From NCBI GenBank assembly GCA_947632745.1, contig CANRQH010000001.1, positions 1 to 64,000 on the forward strand: a stretch of 64,000 nucleotides of DNA, written 5' to 3'. Source of the stretch: an uncultured Clostridia bacterium. GTDB taxonomy: Bacteria > Bacillota > Clostridia > TANB77 > CAG-508. The notes under the pieces were generated by a model, which saw nothing but the letters and a program-made list of their open reading frames with translations, did not search any database and was not told where the DNA came from. The translations under genes were made by a program, and so were the position numbers. Of the stretch, positions 1 to 9,556 are shown piece after piece. Each line of letters opens with the position of its first letter. The first letter of the stretch is position 1.

Positions 1-1151
1 GTACCAAATGCACTTTCATATTCAAAATCTATTGGCTCTTCTGTTCCATATAATATTTTTTCTAAAAATTCTCTTGGTAATTTTTTAATTGGCTTTTTTA
101 TATCTACTCCATAATGTCTTCCTATAGATTCGAAATACATTTTTGCCATAGTCTCGCCCTTTTTCATTGTACTTGAACCAAAAGCTTTTACTCCATCATA
201 TAAAGTTTTATCTTTATCTGGAATTATTAAGTCTTCATCTATTTTCATAAGATATCCTATTCCCAAACAATCTGGACATGCTCCATATGGATTATTAAAT
301 GAAAACATCCTTGGAGTAAGCTCTGGAAAACTAAAGCCACAGTCTGGACATGCGTAATTTGAGCTGAATAAAACTTCTATACTTCCATCTTTTCTTTTAA
401 TTCCACCAAATTTGCTTAAATCTAGACCGTCTTTTGGAACAACACTTATTACAACTAAATTAGATGCATTTTCTAATGCTGTTTCTACAGATTCTGTTAG
501 CCTACTTCTTATATCATCTCTCATTACTAATCTGTCTACAATAAGCTCTATTTGATGTTTTTTGTTTTTATCTAAAACTATTTCATCAGATAAATCATAA
601 ACTTCATCATCAATTTTTACTCTTACAAAACCTTCTTTTCTAAATTCATCTAATTCTTTTTTATATTCTCCTTTTCTTCCTCTTACAACTGGTGCTAAAA
701 CTTGCAATCTTGTTCCTTCTGGTAAAGTCATAACTTTATCTACAATTTGGTCTATTGACTGTTTTTCTATTTTTTTACCACAATTTGGACAATATGGAAC
801 ACCAATTCTTGCATATAAAAGACGTATATAATCGTATATTTCTGTAACTGTTCCAACTGTTGAACGTGGATTTTTAGAAGTTGTTTTTTGATCTATTGAA
901 ATCGCAGGAGATAACCCATCTATTCTTTCTACATCTGGCTTTTCCATAATTCCTAAAAATTGCCTTGCATATGAAGATAAACTCTCAACATATCTTCTTT
1001 GCCCTTCTGCATATAATGTGTCAAACGCAAGAGAAGACTTTCCCGACCCAGAAAGTCCTGTTATTACAACTAATTTATCTCTTGGTATTTCTAAATCTAT
1101 ATTTTTTAAATTATGAACTTTTGCTCCTTTTATAACAATTTTATCATTCAT
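1..1151 (-). CDS. uvrA: UvrA, excinuclease ABC subunit A (partial, N-terminal part)
   Basis: UvrA is the damage-recognition ATPase of UvrABC nucleotide-excision repair. Only the first ~383 codons are present; the gene leaves the window on the left (family length about 940 residues). The protein begins [19 protein letters not shown] and has the first Walker A (GLSGSGKSS, about residues 32-40), the [20 protein letters not shown] region typical of UvrA, a zinc cysteine pair (CPNCGKK, about residue 120) and further CPDC motifs. The ATG at 1151 follows a GGGGG Shine-Dalgarno. The reading frame is continuous and its CGG trinucleotides (near 427 and 1045) are both out of frame. Identification is firm. 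Confidence 0.97.
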   Translation of the reverse strand, partial: MNDKIVIKGAKVHNLKNIDLEIPRDKLVVITGLSGSGKSSLAFDTLYAEGQRRYVESLSSYARQFLGIMEKPDVERIDGLSPAISIDQKTTSKNPRSTVGTVTEIYDYIRLLYARIGVPYCPNCGKKIEKQSIDQIVDKVMTLPEGTRLQVLAPVVRGRKGEYKKELDEFRKEGFVRVKIDDEVYDLSDEIVLDKNKKHQIELIVDRLVMRDDIRSRLTESVETALENASNLVVISVVPKDGLDLSKFGGIKRKDGSIEVLFSSNYACPDCGFSFPELTPRMFSFNNPYGACPDCLGIGYLMKIDEDLIIPDKDKTLYDGVKAFGSSTMKKGETMAKMYFESIGRHYGVDIKKPIKKLPREFLEKILYGTEEPIDFEYESAFG

Positions 1152-1220
1152 AATAAATGCCCCCTAAACATAAGTTCTTAAAATTATATCACACATTTTT
1201 TAAAATGTCTATGGAAACAG

Positions 1221-1289
1221 AAAAAAAAGCATCACTTTAATTTTATAAACAAATTAAAATTGTTTAATCTTAAAGTGATGCTTTTTTTC
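1221..1289. terminator. Rho-independent terminator hairpin downstream of the MMPL gene
   Basis: The arms AAAAAAGCATCACTTTAA and TTAAAGTGATGCTTTTTT are perfect inverted repeats around an AT-rich loop, with T-runs on both strands. It ends minus-strand transcription from the MMPL gene before uvrA and could also work in the other direction. Confidence 0.85.
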
Positions 1290-1306
1290 TTAAGTCCCCA
1301 AATTCA

Positions 1307-4300
1307 TCATTTCTTTTTAACTATAAATCTATCACACATAGCAAGCATTGCTGGAAGTAAAGCTAAAATCAAAATTGTAGAACAAAGAGTTCCTTGTGAT
1401 ATTGTTTTACAAATTTTTGCAGCAATTGCTGATGCAAAATTTGCAATAATAAGTGTTACTATAATAAGAATTGAACTTGATGTTAAAATTGTATTTATAG
1501 ATTTATTATATGAATCTATAACCGCTTCTTTTATTCCTTCTATTTTTCTGTGCTCTAAATAATATGATGTATATAATATTGCATAATCTATTGTTGCTCC
1601 CATTAAAATACTTTGAACAATTAGTATTGAAATAAAGTAAACATTTTCTCCTGTAAAAGATAATATACCCATTGTTAAATAAACTGCACATTGTATTGTA
1701 AGTACCAATATTATAGGTATTATACCAGATTTAAATGTTATTGCAACTACAATAAATATTGCTATCATTGTTATTACAGTAATTAGGTTTAATTCGTTAT
1801 TAAATGTTTGACTCATTTCATAAGCCATTGGTGAATCCCCTATTACATAGAAGTTATCTACATCGCCGTCCTAAAATATCTTTTACTTTTTGAACAAAGT
1901 TAAATGTTTCTTCCGTTTCTGGTTCAAATTTTGTGTTTAATACTATTCTTGAATAATTATCTCCAATAAGCAACTCTTTTGCATCTTCAATTTCTTGTTT
2001 AGCATCTATTATATCTTGCCTCATATCATCTTCTATAAAATCTGTATACCTTTCATCTTGCAATATATCTTCATTTAAGTATCTTACAAATTCTTCAACT
2101 GTTATTTGCCAGGTATCATCATAGTTGTTATTACTTCCATAGTAAGTATATAAAATTTCTATTGTATTTTTTTCTACATCATTTGATAGCTTGCTTAAAA
2201 CTAAAAATATTTCATCTGAAGTGTATGTAGTATTTTTTAAACTGTTCTCCATAATTCCATTAACTGTATTTAATTTTGAAATTTTTTCGTCATCAAAATT
2301 TTTCGAATATTCTTTATTTGTTATTACATCATTTAATACAAAATTAACAAAATCTTTTAGCGATAAACTTGGATTTGTATTTATATATTTAAAATTATAT
2401 AATCCATAAATTAGTTTCAAATCTTCTTTATTTATTCCTAATAAGTTTGAAAGCTCTTCACTACTGTATTTTTTATTGTCTATTACACCTTTCATAACTG
2501 ATTGAATTTTATTCAAGTCCGAAATTGTACTTGCTGAAATACTATTTGCAAGCTGTGCATCATTTTTATGTGTTAACACAAATTGTACAAATTCTTGAGG
2601 TGTAAGGTATGTTGTGTTATTTTTCGAAACATATAATGTATAAATATTTTTCAAAGTACTACTATCTATTCCAATAAATTTTGAAAGCTCTTCATATGAA
2701 TAACTTGTTTTATTTATACTACTTGTCATGATGTTAGATACTAGCTTTAATTTGTTTGTTGTAGCTTCATCTATACTATTTTTTATCATTTCATTATCCA
2801 TGTTTTGCAAAATTAAATTTACAAATTCATATGGTGACATTACCCAAGCTGAAGGATTTGTTGCATCTTCACTATTTGAATATTTTAAATATAATAATTG
2901 ATTTACCATATTTTCATCTATTCCGAAAATCTTAGATAATTCACTTGATGAACAACTTTTATTAATCAAACTTAAATTACTAAATGTTGCTAATTGATTT
3001 ATATTTTGTAAAGTTTCTTCATCAAAACTGCTTGAATATTGGCTATTTGTTACTACATCATTTAATACAAAATTAGAAAATTCTGAAATTGTTAGTTTTA
3101 AATCAATATCATTTACACTTATATAATATTTGTATAGTTCATTTATCAAGCTTTCTTCAATACCGAACAAATCTGCCATTTGTGTAGCTGTCATTTTCTT
3201 TTTAATTGTTTGTTTATTCGTAAATTTTGATAATGTATTTAAATTATCTCTTGCCTTTTTATCTATTTTGCTTGAATATTTTGCATTGTTTAAAACTTCT
3301 TTATTCATAAAATTAATAAAGTCATTTAAACTAATTTTTACATTGCCATTTTTAGATAAATAATATGTAAGCAAATCATCAACGCTTTGTTTATCAATAT
3401 CTAAAATACTTGCAATTTCACTTGATGTTCTTTTCTGATTTATAGAATTTTGAGTAACAAAATTTTTTAATCGTGTAATATCTTTTCTTGTATTTTCATC
3501 TATCTCCTTACTCATAGTTTCGTTGTTATATGCTTCATTTTCTATAAAGCTTATAAATTCATTAAATGTCATTTTATTAGTTATTTCTGGGTTATAGTAA
3601 TTATAGTATAAAATTTTTAATAAATAATCTTCAATATTAACATCTGCCCCTAAATCATTTAATTGATTATTTAATTTATCATATGTAAGTTTTTCACCTA
3701 TTGTATTTCCATAAGCTAACACTTCATCTACAAGCTCATTATTTTCTAACTCTTCTAAATATTTTTGAACTTTCTCTTCTTGGTCATTTTTATAAATTAT
3801 TGCAATTTGATTATTTTCTTTAAATACTTTAGAAATATCATCTAATTGACTTGCTGTATAGTCAATTCCTAAATTTCCTTTTAATAAAAAGCTTGTTAAA
3901 AAGACGGCTAAAAATACAGGAATTGCAATATATCTAATTTTATAACTAAATTTTCCAAGTGCATCTAATTTAATATTTGGACTTTTCTTTTTCGTTTTTC
4001 TAATTAGTTTATCAAACATTAAAATTAATGATGGAAGTACAAAGAATATGCATAATAAGCTAAATAATACTCCTTTTGCTAAAACAAACCCCAAGTCTTT
4101 TCCTATTCTAAATCTCATAAATACTAATGCTAAAAGTCCAACTATTGTTGTAATCGAGCTACTTGAAATTGCTTGAAATGCATGGTATAAAGCGTTTTTC
4201 ATAGCTGTTACTTTATCATTTTGGACCTTCTTTTCTTGCTCATACCTATTCATTAGCATAATTGAATAATCCATTGATAATGCTAGTTGTAAAATTGCAG

Positions 4301-4937
4301 CTATCGAATTTGTTATATTTGAAACTGATCCAAATATAATATTTGTTCCTTTATTTAATACTACTGCCATTAATATTGCTGTTAAAAATAAAAATGGTTC
4401 TGCATAAGATTCACACATTATAATTAGAATAACAAGTGCACAAGCTATTGCAAGTATAATAATCCAAATTGGTAATACATCTTCATTAGTTTCTGTTACA
4501 TCTCCACTTGTATAAATTGTGTAATCTTTGTATTTTTCTGTTACTTGGTTATATACGTTTGATGCAAGCTTTGAATCTGATTCGTCATCTACTGTAATTA
4601 CATATAAAGTGTAATTGTCTTTATTGTAATTTTCTGTATCATCATAATCTACACTTTCTATTCCCTCTATTGTTTCTAAATCACTTTTTATGTCTTGCTT
4701 TTCTTCATCTGGCAGATCTTGAAACATTAAATTTAATGTACTTGTCTCAGTTCCTGCAAATTCCTCTTCCATAATATCCATACCAATTCTTGTTTCAGAG
4801 GTACTTGGCAGGTATTCTGCAATATCATAAATGATTTCGACTTTTTTCGACAATATTCCACAACCTATTGTTAGAATAATAAATAAAATTAAAATAAAAT
4901 GCCTTTTGTTTATAATAAAATCAGTAATTTTTTTCAA
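1307..4937 (-). CDS. MMPL/RND-superfamily membrane transporter, read through one CGG +1 frameshift
   Basis: Predicted proton-driven RND/MMPL-type exporter of lipid or hydrophobic substrates in the cytoplasmic membrane. The corrected protein is about 1209 residues. It has an N-terminal membrane helix (about 12-30), an extracytoplasmic domain, a first bundle of helices (about 155-350, containing LALSMDYSIMLMNRYEQ, the family's TM4 aspartate motif), a long extracytoplasmic region built of seven ~80-residue repeats, and a second helix bundle in the last ~180 residues (GATIDYAILYTSYYLEHRK). The frame breaks at 1866-1868 (GGA CGG CGA); skipping the C gives DILGGDVDNFYVIGDSP and joins both halves. 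A TTG start at 4937 follows AAGGAAGGA. It is divergent from a TetR-type regulator. The substrate is unknown. Confidence 0.85.
1865..1868 (-). other. CGG +1 frameshift site in MMPL gene
   Basis: Coding strand reads TTA GGA CGG CGA TGT AGA TAA in frame 0, stopping five codons after CGG counting the stop. Skipping the C gives GGA GGC GAT GTA GAT AAC and continues into the second membrane bundle for over 180 codons. Confidence 0.85.
1985..3690 (-). repeat. Seven ~80-residue tandem repeats inside the MMPL protein
   Basis: Each unit follows the pattern SSEELSxLLGIDxxxLxxLYxxY, then a hydrophilic stretch, then a hydrophobic xxFVNFVLNDV-like segment and a helical linker. Units are divergent (no DNA identity), so this is an old protein-level repeat within the large extracytoplasmic loop. 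The spacing resembles EF-hand-like helix pairs, but no clear calcium loop is seen. Confidence 0.75.
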
Positions 4938-5015
4938 CTTTATTCCTTCCTTTCTTAAAACCTTATATATTATACTCTCGTTACTTTATAAATGAAAGTA
5001 TAAATATAGAAAAAA

Positions 5016-5031
5016 TGTCTAAATTTGGACA
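5016..5031. promoter_or_regulatory. Candidate TetR-family operator
   Basis: TGTCTAAATTTGGACA is a 16-bp palindrome with a single mismatched pair, centred in the 178-bp gap between the divergent MMPL and TetR genes. Position and symmetry fit an autoregulatory operator. A TATAAT box at 5072-5077 probably drives the regulator gene. Inference only. Confidence 0.5.
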
Positions 5032-5115
5032 CTTTTTTCAAAATTGTCTTTATCTTTTATAAATACTATGTTATAATACTTGATAAATCAGTTTATGAAA
5101 GGATTTTATTGAATT

Positions 5116-5667
5116 ATGAAAGTAGGTTGTCTAAATTCTTCTTCTATAAAAACTAGAAATCTTATTAAAAAAACTTTTGCAGAACTTTTTAATGAAAAAA
5201 AACAATTAGATAAAATAACTGTTACAGAATTAGTTAAAAGAGCAGATATTACTAGAAGCACTTTTTATACACATTATGATAATATCTATGAAGTTGCTCA
5301 TGACTATGAACTACAAACAATTGAACTTTTATGTAGTGAAGATTTAAAATTGCATTCTAAAGAAGATATTGAAAATTATTTTTCAAATATTATTGAGTGT
5401 TTAAAAGAAAATGAGCAGACATATAAACTTTTATTGTCTGCTAATGAAACTCTTTTATTTTTAGAAAAATTAAAAAATAATGCTAGCCAAAAGGTATATG
5501 ATGCACTTAAAAATATTTATTCAGATAAATATCTTAAGCTTAATATTTCGTTTTTTATGAACGGTCTTTTAGTGGAAATTTTAGAATATTTTAGAAATGA
5601 AAGTGATTTTTCTTTGGATGATTTGCTTTTCAATATGAATAGATGGTTTGAGAAGTTATTTGATTAA
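5116..5667 (+). CDS. TetR/AcrR-family transcriptional regulator
   Basis: 183-residue DNA-binding repressor. The N-terminal helix-turn-helix covers about residues 12-60, with the family pattern ITVTELVKRADITRSTFYTHY; the C-terminal ligand/dimer domain is poorly conserved, as usual. ATG at 5116 follows GAAAGGA. It lies divergent to the MMPL transporter, a common arrangement in which the TetR protein represses the pump, and a near-perfect palindrome lies between them. It converges on tag with a 4-bp overlap at the stop codons. The ligand is unknown. Confidence 0.85.
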   Translation: MKVGCLNSSSIKTRNLIKKTFAELFNEKKQLDKITVTELVKRADITRSTFYTHYDNIYEVAHDYELQTIELLCSEDLKLHSKEDIENYFSNIIECLKENEQTYKLLLSANETLLFLEKLKNNASQKVYDALKNIYSDKYLKLNISFFMNGLLVEILEYFRNESDFSLDDLLFNMNRWFEKLFD

Positions 5668-6203
5668 TTTCTATATAAATAGCATTCTTTTTCATGCGAA
5701 TTTATAACTCCAATAGCTTGCAAATAAGAATAGATAATTGTAGAACCTACAAATTTCATCTTTCTTTTTTGCAAGTCTTTTGAAATTTTATCTGACAAAC
5801 TAGATGTAGTTTTACCTAATTCATATATTGTTTTATCATTTGTAAAATTTTTTAAATAATTATGAAATGATCCAAATTCGTTTTGAAGTTGTTTAAATAT
5901 TTTAGTATTATTAATTGTTGCTTTTATTTTTAATTTGTTTCTTATTATTTTTTCATTTTTTAATAATTCTTCTACTTTTTTATCATCATATTTTATTACT
6001 TTTTCTATATCAAAATTGTCAAATTCTTTTTTAAAATCATCTCTTTTATTTAATACACATTCCCAAGAAAGCCCTGCTTGAAACATCTCTAATATCAACA
6101 TTTCATACAAGTATTGTTCATCAAAATTTGGTTTTCCCCATTCTTCATCATGATATTTTATATATTTTGGATTTTTTAAATTACACCATTTACATCTATT
6201 CAT
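5664..6203 (-). CDS. tag: DNA-3-methyladenine glycosylase I
   Basis: Tag removes 3-methyladenine from alkylated DNA in base-excision repair. The 179-residue length is close to the family. It opens MNRCKWCNL and has the YHDEEWGKP motif, the catalytic-domain segment EMFQAGLSWECVLNKR, and the C-terminal NSHEKECYLY. Cys4, His18 and the terminal His/Cys are the expected zinc ligands. Its ATG overlaps the metG stop (ATGA), so the two are translationally coupled, with metG upstream. Confidence 0.95.
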   Translation of the reverse strand: MNRCKWCNLKNPKYIKYHDEEWGKPNFDEQYLYEMLILEMFQAGLSWECVLNKRDDFKKEFDNFDIEKVIKYDDKKVEELLKNEKIIRNKLKIKATINNTKIFKQLQNEFGSFHNYLKNFTNDKTIYELGKTTSSLSDKISKDLQKRKMKFVGSTIIYSYLQAIGVINSHEKECYLYRN

Positions 6204-7795
6204 TTTATTCTCTCAAATAATGGCTCTATACCATCTAAATTCATATTTTTTTCTACTTCTATATAATCCCATGTAGCCTTTGGTATATTTAAAAATTCTC
6301 TTACTTTTCTTGAAGATGTAGGCATAAATGGTTCATATAAATTAGATAAATTTGCAACTAAATTACAACATGTATATATTGTATTATTGAATTCTTCAAT
6401 ATTTTCTTTTTGCTCTTTCCATGGTTGCCTTTCTTCATAAAATTTGTTTCCATCTTCAACTAAGTCTTTAATTATAGATGTTGCTTTTCTAAATTCAAGA
6501 TTTTTTATAGCATTTTCTACTTCATTATACGCATTTTGAATTTTTCGTTTCATTTCTTCATTCATTTTACCATCTGGCACTTTATCTAAGCCTTTAAATT
6601 TTAAAGTTCTATTAATTAAATTTCCATATTTATTAACTATTTCGGCATTACATATTGCAACAAATTCTTCTAAAGAGAAATTGCTATCTTTTCTTTCTGG
6701 TCCATTTGAAGTTAAATAATATCTTATCATGTCTGAATTATAATTATCTAACATGTATCTTATTGTAATACCATTTCCTTTTGATTTTGAAATTTTTTCT
6801 TCATTAATATTTAAGTATTGTGTAGCTACCATTCCATCTGGCAATCTATAATTTTCATTTATTGATAAAAGCAAAGCTGGTAAAATAATTGTATGAAAAG
6901 TTATATTGTCTTTTCCATGCACCATGTAAATATAATTATCTTTATCATTTTTCCAATAGTCTTCCCAGTTAAGTCCTCTTTCTTCACAGATTTTTTTGCA
7001 CGCTGTTACATAACCTAAAACCGCTTCAATCCATACATACATTTTTTTATCTTCAAAACCGTTTAATGGTATATCTATTCCCCATTCTAGGTTTCTTGTA
7101 ACTGCTTTTTCTGGAAGTCCTTGTTTTAAGTATTTTTCAGATTCGTTTTGTGAACTTATTCTCCAGTTTGATTTTTTGTTCTCTACATATTGTTCAATAT
7201 CTTTTTGTAGCTTTCCTAAAGCTAAATATAAATTCATATTTTCTTTAGCTATTACTTTGTTTCCACATTCAATACATGTTGCATTTAATAAATCCTCATC
7301 TTTTGGCTCATATCCACAATCACACATATCTCCTTTTGTTTCATTGCCACATGATGGACATATTAGTTTTACTTCTCTATCTGCTACAAATTTTTTGCAT
7401 TTTTCACAATATGGTTGTAAATCTGTTTTTTCATATATATATCCATTGTCATACATTTTCTTAAATAATCTCTTTACTTCTTCTTTATGATATTCATCCT
7501 CTGTTTTTGTGTATAAATCATAAGAAAATTGCATATCTTCAAAACATTTTTTGAATTCTTCATGATAGCTTTCTGCTATTTCTTTTGGGGTTTTATTTTC
7601 TTTTTTTGCCCTAACTGTAATTGGTGTTCCATGGCAATCTGTTCCTGATACATATAATACATTATTTCCTATTTGCCTATTAAATCTTGCAATAATATCT
7701 CCTGAAATTAATCCTGCAATATGTCCAACATGAAGCGAATTATTTGCATATGGCCACGCTCCACCTATTAATATATTTTTTTCTTTGTTTTGCAT
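6200..7795 (-). CDS. metG: Methionyl-tRNA synthetase
   Basis: MetRS charges tRNA-Met. The protein is 531 residues. Visible are the HIGH-class signature (YANNSLHVGHIAG, about residues 16-28), two zinc knuckles (CEKC, CPSC, CDCG, CIEC between about residues 128 and 180), the KMSKS-class loop as KISKSKGNGI (about 335), and the helical anticodon-binding domain. It lacks the C-terminal EMAP-like tRNA-binding/dimer domain found in longer bacterial forms. An AAGGAGG site precedes the ATG, just after a set of short direct repeats. It is the first gene of the metG-tag pair. Confidence 0.95.
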   Translation of the reverse strand: MQNKEKNILIGGAWPYANNSLHVGHIAGLISGDIIARFNRQIGNNVLYVSGTDCHGTPITVRAKKENKTPKEIAESYHEEFKKCFEDMQFSYDLYTKTEDEYHKEEVKRLFKKMYDNGYIYEKTDLQPYCEKCKKFVADREVKLICPSCGNETKGDMCDCGYEPKDEDLLNATCIECGNKVIAKENMNLYLALGKLQKDIEQYVENKKSNWRISSQNESEKYLKQGLPEKAVTRNLEWGIDIPLNGFEDKKMYVWIEAVLGYVTACKKICEERGLNWEDYWKNDKDNYIYMVHGKDNITFHTIILPALLLSINENYRLPDGMVATQYLNINEEKISKSKGNGITIRYMLDNYNSDMIRYYLTSNGPERKDSNFSLEEFVAICNAEIVNKYGNLINRTLKFKGLDKVPDGKMNEEMKRKIQNAYNEVENAIKNLEFRKATSIIKDLVEDGNKFYEERQPWKEQKENIEEFNNTIYTCCNLVANLSNLYEPFMPTSSRKVREFLNIPKATWDYIEVEKNMNLDGIEPLFERIK

Positions 7796-7813
7796 ATTTT
7801 AAGCCTCCTTTTT

Positions 7814-7893
7814 GTACAATTGGTACAATTGGTACAATTGGGACCGGTTCTTTTTTGTACATGCTCAATTGGGACCGGTTCTTTTTTGTACAT
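7814..7893. repeat. Short tandem repeats upstream of metG (9-bp x3 and 27-bp x2)
   Basis: GTACAATTG is repeated three times without change (7814-7840). It runs into two copies of a unit containing ATTGGGACCGGTTC followed by a T-run and GTACAT (7835-7862, 7866-7893). The unit recurs twice near 8063-8122 on the other side of a tiny gene. AACCGGTT inside each unit is palindromic. Function unknown. Confidence 0.8.
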
Positions 7894-7895
7894 TT

Positions 7896-8039
7896 TTATT
7901 TTTTATCCTCATCTTTTTTATCTTCTTCTTTTTCTTCTTTCGTTTCATAACCTTTTCCTGTTTTTTTTAGTATACCATTTATACTTTCCATAATGTCCTC
8001 TAAGCTTTCATCAAAGTCATCTCTTTTAACTTCTAACAT
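7896..8039 (-). CDS. 47-residue charged hypothetical protein
   Basis: Not recognised. It begins MLEVKRDDFDESLEDIME and ends in an unbroken Lys/Glu/Asp tail (about residues 30-47), so it is a highly charged, probably partly disordered small protein. The ATG at 8039 has a perfect AAGGAGG at good spacing, which supports it as a real gene. It lies upstream of metG in the same direction and is flanked on both sides by the same 27-bp repeat family. No function is proposed. Confidence 0.65.
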   Translation of the reverse strand: MLEVKRDDFDESLEDIMESINGILKKTGKGYETKEEKEEDKKDEDKK

Positions 8040-8061
8040 TTATATATCCTCCTTGCTCTAT

Positions 8062-8122
8062 TGTTCAATAGGAACCGGTTCTTTTTTGTACATGCTCAAT
8101 TGGGACCGGTTCTTTTTGGTAC
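8062..8122. repeat. Two further copies of the 27-bp ACCGGTT repeat
   Basis: One slightly diverged copy (CAATAGGAACCGGTTC, from about 8063) and one close copy (8095-8122) of the unit described upstream of metG, same orientation and same spacing of about 30 bp. They sit between tatD and the tiny gene at 7896-8039. Confidence 0.8.
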
Positions 8123-8140
8123 ATCTTTTAATAAACTTTT

Positions 8141-8917
8141 TCATATTGAAAAAAGTTTTGATGCATTTTGGTAAGTAATTTCTGCTACTTGTTCTGGTGT
8201 TAATTTAGTATAATCTGCTAACTTTTGAACTATATATTTTAAATTACTTGAATCGTTTCTAGTGCCTCTAACTGGCTCTGGTGCTAAATATGGTGAATCT
8301 GTTTCTATAAGCATTTTATCAAGTGGTACCATTTGTACAATTTTTTCAGCATTTTTTGAATTTTTAAATGTGCATGTTCCTCCAAATGCAATATATAATC
8401 CAGCATCTAGCCCTTGTTTTACAAGTTCTGGGTTAAATGGGCAACAATGCAATACTCCTGATTTTTTAATTTTGTTATTTCTTATTATTTTTATTGTATC
8501 ATCTATTGAATCTCTTGTATGAATCGATATTGGTAAGTTTAGTTCATTTGCAAGTTCTATTTGTTTTTCAAATGCTTTTATTTGTAGTTCTTTGTTATCA
8601 TTTTTCCAATAATAATCTAATCCTATTTCTCCGACTGCTACAACTTTTTTATTTTCAAGTATGATTTTTTTAATTTCAGAAATAGTTTTCCACATTTCTT
8701 CTTCACTTTGTGGAATCTCTTCTGGGTGAAGTCCACACATAGCATATATAAAATCATGTTTATTTGCTATCTCAATCACTTTTTTAGACGTTTTTATGTC
8801 ACACCCTACATCTATTGCCTTTGTTACATTTGCATCCCAAATTTTTTGTATTATTTGTTCTCTATCTACATCAAATTTTTCATCATCTATATGCATATGT
8901 GTATCAAAATATTGCAC
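8141..8917 (-). CDS. tatD: TatD-family metal-dependent DNase
   Basis: TIM-barrel metallohydrolase of the TatD/YcfH family (3'-5' exonuclease activity known in the family). The chosen start is GTG at 8917, directly after AAGGAGG, giving 258 residues, the normal family length; an upstream in-frame ATG would add an unsupported leader. Motifs in order: YFDTHMHIDD (HxH metal ligands), GLHPEE, VGEIGLDYYW (Glu ligand), SIHTRDS, GVLHCCP, and LIETDSPYLAPEPVRG (Asp ligand). It often follows metG in Firmicutes, as here. Confidence 0.95.
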   Translation of the reverse strand: MQYFDTHMHIDDEKFDVDREQIIQKIWDANVTKAIDVGCDIKTSKKVIEIANKHDFIYAMCGLHPEEIPQSEEEMWKTISEIKKIILENKKVVAVGEIGLDYYWKNDNKELQIKAFEKQIELANELNLPISIHTRDSIDDTIKIIRNNKIKKSGVLHCCPFNPELVKQGLDAGLYIAFGGTCTFKNSKNAEKIVQMVPLDKMLIETDSPYLAPEPVRGTRNDSSNLKYIVQKLADYTKLTPEQVAEITYQNASKLFSI

Positions 8918-8992
8918 TTTTTCCTCCTTAAAAAATATTTTTTGGGACATGCTGTCAAAAAAGCACGTCCTCATTGCTACTTACTGAAAAAA

Positions 8993-9054
8993 AGGACGAT
9001 TTTTGTGGCGGAGGAATGATGATTTTTTCCTCCGTCCCCAAAATCATCACTTAA
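8993..9054 (-). terminator. Terminator overlapping the acpS stop codon
   Basis: On the minus strand GGGGACGGAGGA pairs with TCCTCCGCCAC, followed by CAAAAATCGTCC and a run of seven T. The loop (AAAAATCATCA) is also complementary to TGATGATTTT at the acpS stop, so an alternative pairing or pseudoknot is possible. Related to the elements at the ends of the MMPL and histidine-kinase genes. Confidence 0.7.
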
Positions 9055-9421
9055 ATAGTACTGTTACATTTGCTATTGCATAGTCTTTGCAATGTGAAAT
9101 ACTTACATCAACATTTTCTATTTTTTGGTCATTTACAAAAAGTATTTCAGTTTTTGGTCTTCCATTTTCATCATTTATAGTTTCTACATCTTTCCATGTT
9201 ATTTTAAATTTATCTTCTACTTCTTCAGATACTGCCTTAAATGCCGCTTCTTTTACAGCAAATCTTGCAGCATAATGTTCAAATTTACTTTTGCCCTTAG
9301 ATTCACAATAATCAATTTCTTTTTTTGTATATACTTTTTTTAAAAATTTATCACCCAAGTTTTCTATGCTGTCTTTTATTCTTGAAATTTCAATTATATC
9401 TACACCACATTTCACTTTCAT
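9047..9421 (-). CDS. acpS: Holo-[acyl-carrier-protein] synthase
   Basis: AcpS transfers 4'-phosphopantetheine from CoA to the acyl carrier protein of fatty-acid synthesis. The 124-residue length matches the family. It starts MKVKCGVDIIEISRI (metal-binding Asp in GVDI) and has the second motif RFAVKEAAFKAVSE near residue 55 and a SISHCKDYA-type C-terminus. It ends in tandem TGA TGA. The NRPS at 52.4 kb needs a carrier-protein activator too, but a broader Sfp-type enzyme may be encoded elsewhere. Confidence 0.93.
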   Translation of the reverse strand: MKVKCGVDIIEISRIKDSIENLGDKFLKKVYTKKEIDYCESKGKSKFEHYAARFAVKEAAFKAVSEEVEDKFKITWKDVETINDENGRPKTEILFVNDQKIENVDVSISHCKDYAIANVTVLFK

Positions 9422-9556
9422 GTAATATATATCCTCTCTATCAATAAATGTATTCTTTAAATACAGTCCTTTAAATTATCATCTCTAAAATATATTAGCC
9501 AATTAAGTATAACTTCTAAAATACATTATCTATTTAAATACAATTTATAAAATATA
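9422..9556. repeat. AT-rich spacer with degenerate repeats
   Basis: Between acpS and the gene upstream of it lie several imperfect copies of a TCTAAAATAYATTATCYA-like unit about 30-35 bp apart. No gene, hairpin or promoter stands out. Confidence 0.4.
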
